Source: Cenococcum geophilum 1.58 (Eukaryota > Ascomycota > Dothideomycetes > Gloniales > Gloniaceae). Taken from it: 64,000 bases of DNA. The stretch lies in NCBI GenBank assembly GCA_001692895.1, contig KV748230.1, positions 930,001-994,000 of the forward strand. The letters run 5' to 3'. Positions 36,201 to 48,180 of this stretch are shown here, in pieces; the first letter of the stretch is position 1; each line of letters starts with the position of its first letter. Under the pieces are notes generated by a model. That model was not told the DNA's origin, ran no database searches, and was given only the letters and a program-made list of their open reading frames with translations. A program made the position numbers and the translations under genes.

Positions 36201-38831
36201 CTTATAGGGTAGCGTTTTTCCTTATTTAATATTAATGGCATAGTTATTAGGTTAATATAGGGGGAGTATATCTACGCTCTTTTATAAGCATATATTAATA
36301 AAGTTATAGTACCTTTTAGGGAGGAGCTTACGGAGTTCCTTGTTGGTAAGTCCTTTTTTAAGCTTTATAAACTTCTTAAAGTCTAAAGGTAAAAGTCCAT
36401 AAAGTTCTACGGGGGCATTATTTTCTAAAAGGTTAACTATATCTATCCTATTACTATAGAGGACGTAGTCTTATTCTTTATTAAGCTTATATAGTTATAA
36501 TTAGGAGGCTACGGTAACAGTCTAGCCTTTCCTATATACTATATGGTAGAAGGCCGCGGCACTTATATAGTGGTAGTTAGTTATAGGTAGGGTAATAAGG
36601 GGTTCCTTAGGTTGGTATCTTAGGGAGTAAATAGAGGTGGCTAGGCTATGTCCTAGGCAGGTTTCTCTATAGTATTTAGAGTTAAAGGTTACTTCTTTCT
36701 TTTTCTAGTTAATAGCGGGGTTATATTATTTAAGCTAGTTTATTCTAAGGATAATAGGGTAGTTAGTAAGTAGTATAATATAGGCCTAGAGTTCTTCCTA
36801 GTGCCTATTTATGTCTAGGTAGAGTTATACCATATAGGTAATCTTCTATATAGTATAACTACCGTTAGCGAGTTATAGGGCGCGGGCTTTAGTAAGGGGT
36901 AAGGTAGGTAGGTTATAAATATATACGAATTAGGTATTTATAAATTTATTAGTAGCTCCGCAATTAATTATAGAACGGCTTTTATATTATTTTTTAGCAG
37001 TAGTTCCTATTATAGGTAAAACTATCTATTTCCGTCCATTTATTTTTACTAAGTTATCTATTAAGTAGGCTAATATATAGATCCCCTTATTATTAGGGCG
37101 TCCTAACCTATAACTTAGGGCTAAGACTTAGCGTTTTCCGTTTCCGTATCTAACTCTACTACTATTACTACGTCTTTATCTTATACGGTAGTAGCACATA
37201 GTAACGTATTTAGTATTTAAGGTACTAGGTTAGGTATTAGGCGGCGGCTACTAAACCTAGCCATTAAGCAGTTTGGGCTATAGCTATAACAGCCTTCTTA
37301 ACAACATCTATAGTAACGCTTTAGCTTTTAGAGTAGCTTACATTCTCCGTCTAGTAGCTTCTGCGGGAAGGTTAGTATAGAAAAGTTAATATTAGAACTA
37401 GTAGTGTTACTTAAGGTAGTGGGCGTTGGTAGTTTAGTAGGTCCGGAGGGCTTCTATAAAAAGGTCTTTAGGTAAGGGTTTATAGTAGCGATCTAATTTA
37501 GTCGTCGTTTAATCTTCTATATAGCTGCTACTATATTATAAACATTATTACAGTTATAGCTAGCGGCTGCATAACTAAGGCAATAAGTAACTTTTTTAAG
37601 GAGATCTTCCTAGTCTTTAGTATCGTCTTAGGTAAGGGCTCCGGTATATTCCTAGAATTTAATATAAAACTTATTAAATAATTTAATAGGGCTCATCTTT
37701 AGGGCATATAGTTTAGCTCGGTTAGTGGCTAGTAGGTTATAGTCATGGTATATTAGGTTAAGATCGTTAAGGACTTCTTAGTAGAACTGCTACTTTTAGG
37801 GGCTATTGGTCTCCCATCAGGCAAAGAGTCTATTAAATAGTATACCCTTTATTCGCCCAATAATATAGCTAATCTTAGTGTCTTCTATAGGAAAAAGGCA
37901 GGCGCTCTAAGTTAGTTTCTCGCGGATTTATATCTTCCAGTAGCTATATTCTTTGCGGTCTCCCTAGAAAACTAGGGGATTAGGGTAACATACATTAAAC
38001 CCTACAGTAGCAGCTTAGGTTTAGTCATTATAGCTTTTATTATCGCTTTAGTAGGGGTTCCTATTAGGTAAGACTACTTAGCGCTAACCCTCCGTTAAGT
38101 ATTAAGTAGGTAAAGTTGCCGGGGGCATAAAAACTTAAGTGGCGTTATATACAGTAGAGAGGTATCTAGCGTTATTATAAATATGCTTATTAAGCTAAGA
38201 TTATAGGTATTTAATTATACCTTTTCTTTTAGTAACTATAGCAATAAGTATAATCTTAGCCTTCTTTAACTATTAGACGTCGCGTTCAGACACACGGAGG
38301 TTATCTTCAGTTTCTTAATATATATTGTCGGCGAGCGCCTTATAAGCTTATAGGTCTTAAATAATATTATAATCTTAGGTAGTACGCATCTCGGCTTGTA
38401 TAAGCTTTAGGTAGTAGTTCTATAGAAGGCGGTAGTATTTATTAGGTTCTCGTGCTACCATTTTTATAAATATCTCGGCGTCTCATATTTTAATTTTAAT
38501 AGGTAGTAGCCTTTCCGCTTATTTATCCGTAGTTATATAGTTAATAAAAGATAAGATATTATTAGTGTCTATCTCCTTAGGGGTTAAGGCTAGAGCTAAT
38601 AAATCGAATTCTCCTAGGATTAATTGGCGTCGTAGGTTAAGTATAAGTATTAGATTGTTCTTTAGGTTTAACATAGTAGCTAGTAAAAAATATCGTCTTA
38701 CTATTATGGGTTCCTTAAAAGTATAAAGTAAGGTAACTTATAGGCACGCTGCTTCTGGCAGCGCCTATAGTATTACAAAGACGTAGAATTAGTCATAGGC
38801 TGGGTATTAGTGGTAAAAAGGCGCAACGTAA
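33201..38831 (-). pseudogene. gag-pol of element C (minus strand)
   Basis: Minus-strand domains, N to C: gag about 38800-37100; protease core at about 36985-36935 (INCGATNKFI; expected DCGATN); RT about 36150-35450 with GGGI-FYVNYRGLN, the catalytic box at 35745-35756 read as YLDN (expected YLDD), then ILIYSNNPFKHTEHV; RNase H about 35440-34990; integrase about 34750-33700; chromodomain about 33405-33205 (YKEWTVKRIINSKYFGKG, IDQPEWQ, SDFYYINPQK). Stops are again TAA/TAG. The chromodomain would have steered integration to heterochromatin, in keeping with the nested location. Residue boundaries are approximate. Confidence 0.88.
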
Positions 38832-39023
38832 TGTCATGGGACGGGGTAGTGGCTACAAGACGTATATATTCGAGGAGTCTATAAAACATTACGCGATCGA
38901 TTGTAAGGGTCAAAGGCGTAAGGAGGTAATATACCTACGCGTAGCTAACATAAGCTGTACGCGAGGTGTATATAAGAGCACGGGGCTCTCCTATGGAGGC
39001 CCCTATAGTGGGGTTCCGTGACA
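38832..39023 (-). repeat. 5' LTR of element C (right copy, 192 bp)
   Basis: It pairs with 32680-32871. The 61-codon + frame inside it (38836-39021) is fortuitous. Confidence 0.95.
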
Positions 39024-41640
39024 ATAAATCTAAGATAGACGTACTATTAGATTAGGATTAAGAAAGGCAACAAATAGAAGGTAGCCTTTAGGTTAAAGAA
39101 AGGACTATATAAATTATTAGTTATATAATTCGGGCTTATAAACGCACTAGCAACATTCTAAAAGCGTATTAATAATATATTAGGGGAACATTTAGATAAA
39201 TTTGTTATAATATACCTTAACGATATTATTATCTACTTAATAAATAAGGGAGAGCATAGAGAATATATTAAATGGGTTTTAAAGAGATTACAGGAAGAAC
39301 AAATGCTAGTAGCAATTAAGAAATGCGAGTTCTTTACTAAGAAGACCAATTTTATTAGATTTATTATTAAACTAGGCCAACTTAGTATAGATCTAAAGAA
39401 GATTAAGGTTATAGTAAATTGGTAAAAACCAGAGAATATTACGCAGTTAAGATCGTTTCTAGGGTTTTATAATTACTGTAGAAGGTTTATAGCATAATAG
39501 TTAAAGGATATTAAACCATTTACATAATTAACAAAGAAAGAAGAACTATGGGTATAAAGAGAGGAACAGTAAGAACTCTTTAAAAAAGTTAAAGAGTTAT
39601 TTACCCAGGAGCCAGTTCTTAAGATCTATTAACTAGGACTAGAGACGGTTATAAAAATAAATATATTAGACTTTATACTAGAAGTATATTTTATATAAAA
39701 GCATTTAGATAGATAGCATCTAGTAGCGTATTATAGTTAGAAGATAACACCACTAGAGTTAAACTATAATATCTATAATAAGGAGTTATTAGGTATAGTT
39801 GCAGTACTAAAGAAATAGAAAGCATTCTTATAAGGTATAGAAAAACTATTTATAGTTAAAATAAATTATAAGAACCTAATAGGATTTTTAACAATAAAGG
39901 AACTTAACTAAAGATAGGTTAGATGGGCAGAGATGCTTATAGAATATTATTTCAAGATTTAGTATACTAAGGGTACAGATAACACGCGAGCCGATGCGTT
40001 AAGTTAAAAGGCTAAACTATAAAATAACGATAAGCTATTAGGGGCTTTACTACAAAAAGATACAGATAAACTAATTAGGTATAATCATCTAAAAATCGCA
40101 GCAACTTAAGAGGATAAGTTAGGGAAAGTCTATAAAATACTAAAAAGCTTTTAGGTATAAAGAATTCTAGAAACACAGCTAGAAGATCTATAGTTAGACA
40201 TATACAAAAATCGAGAAGCGAAGTATATCCTAAAAAGCATAGCAGAGTAGTTCGTAGAGGACTTCTATAAGGGATTAACTTAAGGATATAATAGAGCTAT
40301 AGGCTTAGTATTAAGACTTTAGAAGAAATATATCGTTGACAAAATCTAGAGGATAGCTAGAAAAGTTACTAAAGAGTGTCTAGATTACTAAAGGAACAAA
40401 CTAACAAGGTATAAGCCGTATGGAGGGCTATTACCTATTAAAACACTAAAGAGACCATAGGAGGTTATATTATGGGACTTTATTATTAAGTTACTAAAGT
40501 TAAAAGATCCTATTACTGGATAAGATTATAACGCGATCTTAGTAATAGTAGACAAGCTTATAAAGTAGGGATACTTTATAGCCTATATAGAAGAAATCTC
40601 AGCGGAGGATATCGCTAGAATCTATATTAAAGAAGTATTTGTAAAATATAGAGCACTAAGTAAAATTATATTAAATAGAGATTTAAGATTTATAGCAGTA
40701 TTCTAGAAGGTATTCTTAGCGGAATAAAGAGTTTAAGTAGTAACTTTTACTATATATTATCCGCAGATAGACAGTTAAACGGAAAAACTAAACTAGACAC
40801 TAGAGTAGTATCTAAGGCATTATATTAATTACGTACAGAATAATTGGGTATCGCTATTACTAGTTATATAGTTTATATACAATATAACACTATAAGAAGG
40901 AATGGGTATATTACTATTTAAGGCGAATTACGGATATAAGCTAAGAACATTATTATTACTACGTTAAGTAAAGAAAACAAGTAGCAAAGCTAAGTAAAGA
41001 ATGGAGACTTTAATAAATCTTTATATAAACCTTACGGAAACAGCTAAGGCAGTACAGCAAAGAATAAAAAAGTACTATAATGCTAAGAGATCTAAGGGAC
41101 CAGATCTTAAGGAGGGAGATAAAGTATGGCTACTACACAAAAATTTCAAAAGTTAACAACTAAGCAAGATATTAGACTATATTAGACTAGGACCTTTCGA
41201 AATTATATAGAGGATTTTACCGGTTACGTTTAAGTTAAACCTACTAGCTAAAATAAAGATTTACCCTATATAGCATATCGCAATGCTAAAGCTAGCATAT
41301 AGAAATATTAAGCCATTAGTCTATAAGGCAGACATATATAGAGGGCAAAAAGAAGATAAATAGTAAGTTTTAAAGATTATTAGTTATAAGGACGTTAATA
41401 ATGAAATATAGTATAAGGTTAAGTAGATAGGCTACACTAAGACTACCTAGGAGCTACTAGAAAATTTAAAGAACGCTATAGGAAAGGTACAGGAGTATTA
41501 AAAGAGAAGAGGTTAGGCAATATTAATAAAGGGGAATCGCCAAAGAACGAGTTACCTAAGGGGGACTTAGAAAAAACGACTGCTGAACTACTTAGAGTTG
41601 TTCCCCTTACCATAGGAAGAGAGTTAGTTTTTTTATTACC
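39024..41640 (+). pseudogene. C-terminal pol of element B (RT, RNase H, IN, chromodomain)
   Basis: It resumes the RT cut at 32679. The catalytic box at 39213-39224 reads YLND (expected YLDD), followed by IIIY. RNase H is about 39620-40010 (TPLELNYNIYNKELLGIV, YTKGTDNTRADALS). Integrase is about 40370-40900, and its target site for the solo LTR of element A is uninterrupted here. A chromodomain lies at about 41360-41510 (QVLKIISYKD, YKVKQIGY, LKNAIGKV). The stops are overwhelmingly TAA/TAG at Gln/Trp. Confidence 0.9.
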
Positions 41641-42235
41641 TAGTTCCTAAAGACCTTATTTTACAAGTTTCTACTTCTTAAAATAAACCTTCTCACGGAC
41701 CTTCTTAAGGCGAAGTAATTAAGTAGACGCTGTAATATAAGCATCTAAAGCCTTCTATTCCGCATTATAAGAACATTCCAACTTAATAAGGGCTTAAGAT
41801 AGTTCACTATCTAGCCGTATAGCAGCAGATTAAATACAAAACCCTAAGACAAATTAATTAAGGAACTAGACAACTATTAAGAGTAATAGGTTACGTATAT
41901 TTAGCATTAGAGGTAAAGCGAACGTCATAGAACGAATAAATATTCGCTTTAGTGCACTCTAAGTAAGAGGACGGTTGTTGTAAAGAAGAACTTACTAATA
42001 TAATATAAACCAACCCCTCTCTCATATAACAAGAACATGGAGACGGTATAATCTCACTAAGAGATAATATTACAGCAATAGTGCGGGTACGACATTAGGC
42101 GTATAAAGAAGAAATTACTTTAGATATAATAAGCAATAATATTAACCAAATTAATTAGATAGACATTACACCTCTAGTAAATAATTTAGAGATGTTTTAA
42201 ATCTTTAAGGACAAAGATAAAAAGGAGGGAGATAG
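41641..42235 (+). other. 3' untranslated region and polypurine tract of element B
   Basis: Matches 3471-4127 of element A. The purine tract ataaaaaggagggagatag lies just before the LTR. Confidence 0.75.
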
Positions 42236-42661
42236 TGTTACGGACGCTTTAAGTACAATATTACGACTACTAGGAGAGAAGTTGGAAGAAGCTAGTTAGT
42301 TAATTCAGGCATAGTCTAGAATAAAACCGGTAGAACTATATAACGAGGAATAGTAACTAAGGTTATATAACATGCTATATATTAAATAAGAGAAATAAGA
42401 GGAACTTACGTACCTCGCGTATAAGACGTATATTATATATAAGAAGGATTTTATAGGAGTACGGTTGTATATTTAAGGACCCTTAATCCCTACCTAGATA
42501 GTTCCTTTTTTATAGTAATTCTTAGAATATAATTAGAGTTAATCTGTTAGGCAACCACTCCACTAGTTATTATTACGTTGTTAACTACTATCTTTGCATT
42601 TCCTATACACCTAGCCCATTGACAGAACCTATTATAGTTCCTACTATAAGGTTCCGTTACA
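42236..42661 (+). repeat. 3' LTR of element B (426 bp)
   Basis: Pairs with 28434-28859. The TATAA duplication follows at 42662-42666. Confidence 0.95.
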
Positions 42662-42666
42662 TATAA

Positions 42667-45094
42667 TAGGCACCTAATTATCTCCCTATATAAGTATATT
42701 CTTAAGGTTATTAAGCTTAATACCTAGTTTATTTATATCTTTAATGCAAAATAAAAATAGGGTATTTATGGGAATAATATAAAAAGTAATATACCCTAAG
42801 GGGGTTTAAACCCTAATTATGCTAAAAGAGATTATAGTACCCTTACTAAAACGAATTATATATTAGCCTACCGTTAAATAGTTAATCTAAATAGAGCTAC
42901 TAAGCTGCTAAAGGGCTTAAACTTAAGGTTCTCCTACTATAGATACTCCTACGGTTCTAGTATCCGGTATAATACTATAGAAGACGTTTACTAAGTATCT
43001 ATTATTAAAGGAAAACGCGGAGCTCTTCTTTAGCTTATTAAAGATATTTAACTTTATAATAGAATAGAGCGTAGATTAGTTATTAAGAACAGCGATAGTT
43101 TATATACTATCTACCTTACTATACTTAGTAAAGTATTAGTTAGGTAAGTAGTTCTTAATTTCTATATCTATAAGGAGCTGTTTAGTCTTATTAACCTTAC
43201 CCTTAAGATCTTTTACGCCTTTATATTAAACTAGGAAGCTTTAGAAGTAGGCTATAGTAACCTTATAATTTCTAACATTTCTTATACTTTAACGGAACTT
43301 ATTATATACCTCTTTTTACTTATTAAGGGAGTGTCTAGTTAACTAGCAATTTAGCTTTTTATAAACGTAGTACTTTTTTTAGTAATTACTTTAAAATAAA
43401 CCTCTATAAGGACCTCCATAATTACCTTATAGTTAATATTAATTATACCCTCTTCTATATTCCCTACTACGGCTACTATATATTTAATTAGTCTAGTTAT
43501 AATCGTATTAGTTAGGGATACTTAGTTAGGTAGGGTTTTTAGTATAGAACTATTAAGATTCTTATATTCGTATTATAGTACCTATAGTAGAGTATAGCTT
43601 AGTATATACTCCTTTAAACGTATCTATAGGTTTATATAGCGCTAGATTACACTTAGGAACGCTATAGTAGGCTAAAATAACCTAGTCCCTTAGACTATTC
43701 TTATTTTAGTAAGTTTTAGTAAGGCTATATTAGATTTTCTAGAGTTTATTAAAGAGTAGTTAAAGGCACTCTAAATAAGTCTTTATTAGGTTAAAAGCAA
43801 TAACTCTCTAGAATATAGTCCCCCGCTATTTAAATATATATAGTTAGCAATTCTTATTAGTTTTAAAGTAGGCTTTAGTAAGCTAAAGCATTATATTAAA
43901 GTTATAGTTTTTACCTGTAATATAGTCGTAATAGAATATTACTACCTATCCCTTTAATATAATAGAGAAAGCGTAATAGTACTAGTGGCGTTAAATTTTA
44001 ACCTTATTATAACAGTTATAAAAGACCTATAGTTTTACTCTAAGCATATTATATAGTTCTTCTCTAAACTTTTTCTCTTTATCTAAATATACCTTTATTA
44101 GATTCGTAACTTCTTATAATAAAGGCTCACCAGTTAGCTAGAGTAGAGGAGGTAAAGGTAGAGCAACTCTAAGTAGGAGAGCACCTTTAGGTAAAAGAGT
44201 AGCTTTAAGTAGAGGGTTAGCGTTCTAGGGGTTTTAATATAAATTAAAGTTGCCTTCTAAAGAATATAGGTTATTTTTAGGTTTCCGTAGTTAATATATA
44301 ATCTTAGCTTCCGTCTATATTAGTTCTTCTATACTAATAATAACGGCCTAAATATTACTAATAATTAGGTTACCGTTCTTAGTAATATATACCCTATTCC
44401 TATAGAGGAAGTCTTAGAAATCTTAAATAATATTAATATTGCTAAGTACCTAGGTATTAGCAGTTTATCCTATAAAATCCTTCTTAAAATACTCCCATAG
44501 TTATAAATTGGCGTAGTATTTATTTTAGTAAAATATAATATAGTATAGGAGAAAGCTATTAACTTATTTTATAGTATAAGTTATTATATTAAAGGCGAAT
44601 TCGTCCTAATCTTTATTAATAAGTTTCGCGTACTTAGCTACCCCTAGTAATAAGGAGTCTTTCTAGTTATTTAAAGTAGGTATAGCTATATTTTCGGAGG
44701 GAGGGAAGTGTTATTAGTATAGGGATTATTATTTAGTACGCGTTCGTAATATATATTTATTGTTTAGTATACGTTTATTGTTTAGTACGCGTTTATAACG
44801 TATATTTGCGGTTATAGGGCTTAAGACTAGTTCTAGCCTTAAATCGCAAAGACTTATAAAGCGTATTATTCTGTATAATAGACGCAAGAATCTATAATCT
44901 TAAAAAGGCTTAGAACTAGTTCTAGCCTTTAAATCCTTAGATTTATAAAAGAGTTCTATTTAAAGTTTAGGACCAGTTCTAACCTTAAAAGATAGCTTTC
45001 CTTAGCACGAGTAGCACTGGTATAGTGGCTCGTCTCTTCTTNGTGGAATACCTAGCTATTCTGTAGTATAACAGTAAAGTTAACCACTAATTAG
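42667..45094 (-). pseudogene. gag and N-terminal pol of element D (minus strand)
   Basis: The minus-strand frame at about 44090-43920 reads KVYLDKEKKFREELYNMLRV and Q-YYYAFSILLKGQVV-FYYDYI. This is a gag block I know from fungal Copia polyproteins. Downstream coding (towards 42667) should hold gag zinc knuckle, protease and the start of integrase before the break made by element B, but I did not resolve these. From about 44200 to 45094 is 5' untranslated sequence with three imperfect copies of gactagttctagcctta (about 44826, 44908, 44962) and a small AT/GC repeat near 44730-44810. Confidence 0.75.
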
Positions 45095-45312
45095 TGTTGG
45101 TCTTATAAGGTGATATTACGTAGCTATAGTTTGTAGATAGTATAATAATTGTTATTCTGTTCTTATTTATAAGGGAGGGCGAGGAGCTTAAGGCTCCTCG
45201 CCACGCTAGTGCCGCGGCGACACGTGACGGCAACTTGCCGCACGTAACGGCAACTTGCTATACGTGATGGTAATATACCTTATATGGTGACCAGTTGCCT
45301 TTATTCCCAACA
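45095..45312 (-). repeat. Right (5') LTR of element D, 218 bp
   Basis: Near-identical to 24969-25186, including the 10-bp hairpin at 45178-45202. ATTAT duplication at 45313-45317. Confidence 0.93.
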
Positions 45313-45540
45313 ATTATAAAGGAATTATATTCTTTACTACTAATCGCGTAAATAAATTTAATAATATAATATAAAGTAGAATCTATATTACTATATTATA
45401 TAATACTCTAACAACTAAAACGCGGACAGATCTTTAGGAAAGTTTTCTAAAAAAAAAAAGCAGTTATAACTAAAGGAGAAGCCAGATATAGTCCTAATAA
45501 GTTAAAAAGATTAATAAAAAAGGAGCTTAATAGTTAATAG

Positions 45541-45598
45541 GTATACCACCTTAACCTCCTAATAGAGAACTATTATACTAATCGCTTATTTATTATAG
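45541..45598 (+). other. Intron near the 3' end of the AAA ATPase pseudogene (58 bp)
   Basis: GTATACCACC...ATACTAATCG...TATTATAG. It separates KKELNS-Q from IKNAIKTAITLAIKDRA, which rejoin as the expected C-terminal AAA helix region. It has a CTAAT branch site and typical fungal size. Confidence 0.8.
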
Positions 45599-45727
45599 AT
45601 TAAAAATGCTATTAAAACAGCTATTACTTTAGCGATTAAGGATAGAGCTCTAGTGTCCTATTCTTATCTCAAAGTAGTTTTAGAATTTATTAAGAAGTTT
45701 AATAAGGAGATAAAAGGTCTTGGCTAA

Positions 45728-46289
45728 GATATAGCATAGACTCTTTTATATAAATATTTCCTACCTTCCAGTAGTTATATAATAGTTCTTTTCCTTAACG
45801 TGGGTATGATTTTAAATATTAATATTTAATGGCTCTAAATTAAATATTTAGCTATAGTTCTGGCTTCTGATAAATATATTACTAGTTAATTAATCTAAGG
45901 TATTATATATCGCTTACAACTCCGCCAAGCCAGCTTATTAATTAGTAAAGGATAGAAATTTCCCTTAAAATTAGTTAGCATTTCGTAAATTAATAAAGGG
46001 AGAGACCTACTAGTTACCTACCTAATTTAGTACTCCTCTAGTCCATATAACATTATCACCTATACATTATCCGCTATAGCTATTTATTTCCTTCTAGACG
46101 TCCTAATCCGTATAGCTATAGCCTGTAAAATAGTAGGTATATACAAAACATATAAAGCCGCAAGCACTAAAGTTAAATAAGTAATATATTTATAAGTTTA
46201 ATTGTTTTTTAAGTTGGAACTAGACTAAATAAATAATTAGCTTTATTTACCTTATATTAAGGTAGTTAGTCCTATACATTCGGCTATAT
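45728..46289. other. Region downstream of the ATPase pseudogene
   Basis: AT-rich, no frame followed. It may include the ATPase 3' untranslated region and the start of the next relic. Confidence 0.4.
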
Positions 46290-48060
46290 ATTTACTTCCA
46301 ACTCCGGGGTCTTATATATTTAGCTTCCTATAAAGCCTTATCCTGCGATTATATCCTATAAGGTACTAGATATATTTAGTACAGCATTTAATAAAGATAG
46401 AGGCTTTATAAAGTTTGCCTTAACTAGTAAGTTTTAAATAAAGACCACTGTATACAAAATATAGTTAATGTTCGTATTTAGTAGCTTCCTATAAGTAATC
46501 TAGGCTAAGAAAACCGGTAAGCCCTTCTAGTATTTGCCTTTGCGTAGATATAAGGCAGCTACTAGTATTAAGAACGCGTATAGAAGCTAGCTCCGTCTCT
46601 TTTATTTACTTAGCCCCTAGGTTTCTACCCTACCTCCTATATTCTTTAAGCTTATAGATATACCTCTATAATCGCCTAAGTTTCTATACTAGCATTAGTT
46701 TAGCAATAATCTTTAAATAAGCAGCGAAAACAAACCGCAGTTTTTGTTAAGGCGATATTCTCTATATAGCGCGTTAGATATATCTAGCTGCGTAAAAAAT
46801 AATTCTAATCTTATATTGCAACTATATTTACAGGGCACCTCTTTTACATCTCTTAATATTTTATACACTAAGCTCTTACTATATATTGAAGATAAGTATA
46901 TTTATAGTAAACTTAAGTATAATCGCACATTTTGCGGAACTGTAGAAAAATGCTATTATGCTAAGAAAGAATAACTTATATACCTCTTAGAATGTATATA
47001 AACTCTCTAGGTTAGTTTTTAAAATAAAGGGGTAGATATAGGAATTGTTAATATTTTGGGTTATAAATTTATACTTAAAGCTAATATAGGCCAGTCTAAA
47101 TACGGCGCTAGTAATTTTTTCTATACCTAGCGGAGAGTTTGCTGCCTAACCTAAATAAAAGAAATATATAGGCATTAATAGCGGCAGAAGATATAAATAA
47201 ATACGGTATAGCATTTTTATAAAAGGTGGAAGTTTTATATCCTATATAAGCCGACGATTTTTATACTAAGTATTACGCGCTAGCATGTAATAGCCCTATA
47301 GGCTCCCTTATATTTATACCTAACCACCTATTATAGAAGTATCTAATTTGTAAGCTTTGCAGTGTGGGAATTGAACGAGCAACTTAATTGTAAATCTATG
47401 GGTATCAAGAGGTATATATACATGAAATGGTAGCTGAAATGGGAACAGTGATCTGCAAGCAATATTGATCTGCGATCAATATATTGGGTGGCGTTGAGGC
47501 TGCCTCGACAGCACCGTAGTCGGTTACATAATTAATAATAGTAAATAGCGTAGGCTATACAGTTATCTAGGGAGCGATTTCTCTATCCCTTATTTAATAA
47601 GCGCTATTAGCAATAAAGGATATAAAAGTTAAAAGAGAAATAAATAAGTATATAGAGTATAAAGTACCCCTAGTCTGTTATAACATATAGGATAAGTTTA
47701 TTAAAGTAAGTTGGGCGTATTATTTACTTAAAGTTTGCTAATATATAGTAAAAGAGAAGTAGTAAACCCTTTTTTACTAAGTTCCTTACGCGTAAACCTA
47801 TTCCTTAGTTTTAATCTTTCTATAATAGAGTTTTTCGCAAATTAGCCCTAACCACTAAAGGCTATAGCGGAGAGAAGGAAGTAGTATATGTTACTATAGC
47901 CCTAACTAAACTTAAACCTAAAAATAGCTAGTATATCTTTATTAAAGGATCTTATAACCAGTCACCTTCGGCGGCGTCCTTCTAAAAAAAAGCTCTAGTA
48001 AGACTAAATGTGGGCAACGCGATAGTATAGTAAGGCGACTTAATATATCTTTACCCTCCT
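46290..48060 (+). pseudogene. Plus-strand coding relic, unknown protein (interrupted)
   Basis: One + frame with TAA/TAG stops only runs from about 46290 to 47362. It includes GFIKFALTSKF, AKKTGKPFQYLPLRRYKAAT, SLYSALDISSC, CGTVEKCYYAKKE and GVDIGIVNILGYKFILKANI. A segment with unlike base composition follows (47363-47528). Coding resumes with ERFLYPLFNKRY, KPFFTKFLTRKP and GEKEVVYVTIALTKLK up to about 48050. The family is not recognised. Cys-rich spots near 46930 might be a remnant metal site. The 76-codon open frame at 46744-46974 is a stop-free part of it. It could be a host gene duplicate or the ORF of an element. Confidence 0.55.
47358..47528. other. Un-mutated 166-170-bp segment inside a relic gene
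   Basis: It has normal CpA/TpG content, unlike both flanks. It starts near TGTGGGAATTG and ends near GTCGGTTACA (TGT...ACA, LTR-like), but no target duplication is evident. On the minus strand it contains GTTCAATTCC, close to a Pol III B box. It also contains an inverted pair around ttgatctgcgatcaa (47467-47481). It is probably a short mobile-element remnant of unknown type. Confidence 0.4.
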
Positions 48061-48180
48061 AATAGAGGAGGGATATTTATAACGTTAGTATATGGTCTAG
48101 TATATTAAGGAAATTCATCCCTATAATAGGTAGTGGGATAATATTATAAGTTTAAGGACGTGTTAGGTATTATAAAAGAG
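48061..48180. other. Linker between opposing relics
   Basis: Contains an inverted pair ccctcctaat-agaggaggg at about 48054-48072. It could be a terminator-like hairpin or chance. Confidence 0.3.

Larger units (their letters stand above)
32680..39023 (-). mobile_element. Ty3/Gypsy chromovirus C, full length (6344 bp)
   Basis: The 192-bp LTRs at 32680-32871 and 38832-39023 run TGTCATRGG...CCGTRACA and are flanked by the perfect duplication ATAAA (32675-32679 and 39024-39028) inside RT of element B. The coding strand is minus. From right to left: gag, protease, RT, RNase H, integrase, chromodomain, then a polypurine tract beside the left LTR (ctacccccctt on +). The LTRs differ at some two dozen positions, all transitions. 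Confidence 0.95.
28434..42661 (+). mobile_element. Ty3/Gypsy chromovirus B, full length with element C inside
   Basis: The 426-bp LTRs at 28434-28859 and 42236-42661 start TGTTACGGACGC and end TCCGTTAYA. They are flanked by the perfect target duplication TATAA (28429-28433 and 42662-42666). The internal order is gag, protease, RT, RNase H, integrase, chromodomain, polypurine tract. The element is 14.2 kb with C inserted, about 7.9 kb without it. Same family as element A. Confidence 0.95.
24969..45312 (-). mobile_element. Ty1/Copia element D (about 6.1 kb without nested inserts)
   Basis: The 218-bp LTRs at 24969-25186 and 45095-45312 begin TGTTGG and end CCAACA. They are flanked by a perfect 5-bp target duplication ATTAT (24964-24968 and 45313-45317). 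The coding strand is minus: gag lies at the right, RT and RNase H at the left, and a purine-rich tract lies beside the left LTR when read on the minus strand. Element B is inserted between 28433 and 42667. The two LTRs differ only by a dozen or so transitions and keep many CpA, whereas the interior is strongly mutated. Confidence 0.92.
23151..45727 (+). pseudogene. AAA-family ATPase pseudogene (DUF7025-like + AAA), split by nested retrotransposons
   Basis: The coding parts are about 23151-24968 and 45313-45727. The N-terminal part carries the conserved block of filamentous-fungal AAA proteins with a DUF7025 domain (NNLIYRECLSTRKPRYIKF, RYIDYNSKGF, FPFKYHP, KHYQQYKGNAF around 23750-24080). The AAA domain follows: GKGQGLIMLL, Walker A read as GPTSISKT (expected GPPGVGKT), ELGTN, Walker B read as LLLNKADVF (expected LLLDEADVF), and sensor-1 TTNR at 45325-45345. 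Three introns with GT...AG ends and CTAAC/CTAAT branch sites are still visible (24605-24659, 24733-24779, 45541-45598). The gene ends at TAA 45725-45727. Stops are at former Gln/Trp/Arg codons. Element D is inserted just after Walker B; removing it and one ATTAT copy restores the frame (MLKYYKGIIFFTTNR). A short frameshift is possible in the A run near 45450. In this family the enzyme would be an ATP-driven remodelling enzyme, but the substrate is unknown. Confidence 0.88.

Noticed and set aside
38836-39021. 61-codon plus frame
   Set aside because: Lies entirely within the LTR of element C.
47345-47375. tRNA gene on the minus strand (GTTCAATTCC T-loop-like)
   Set aside because: No pairing T-stem, anticodon arm or D-arm can be built around it.
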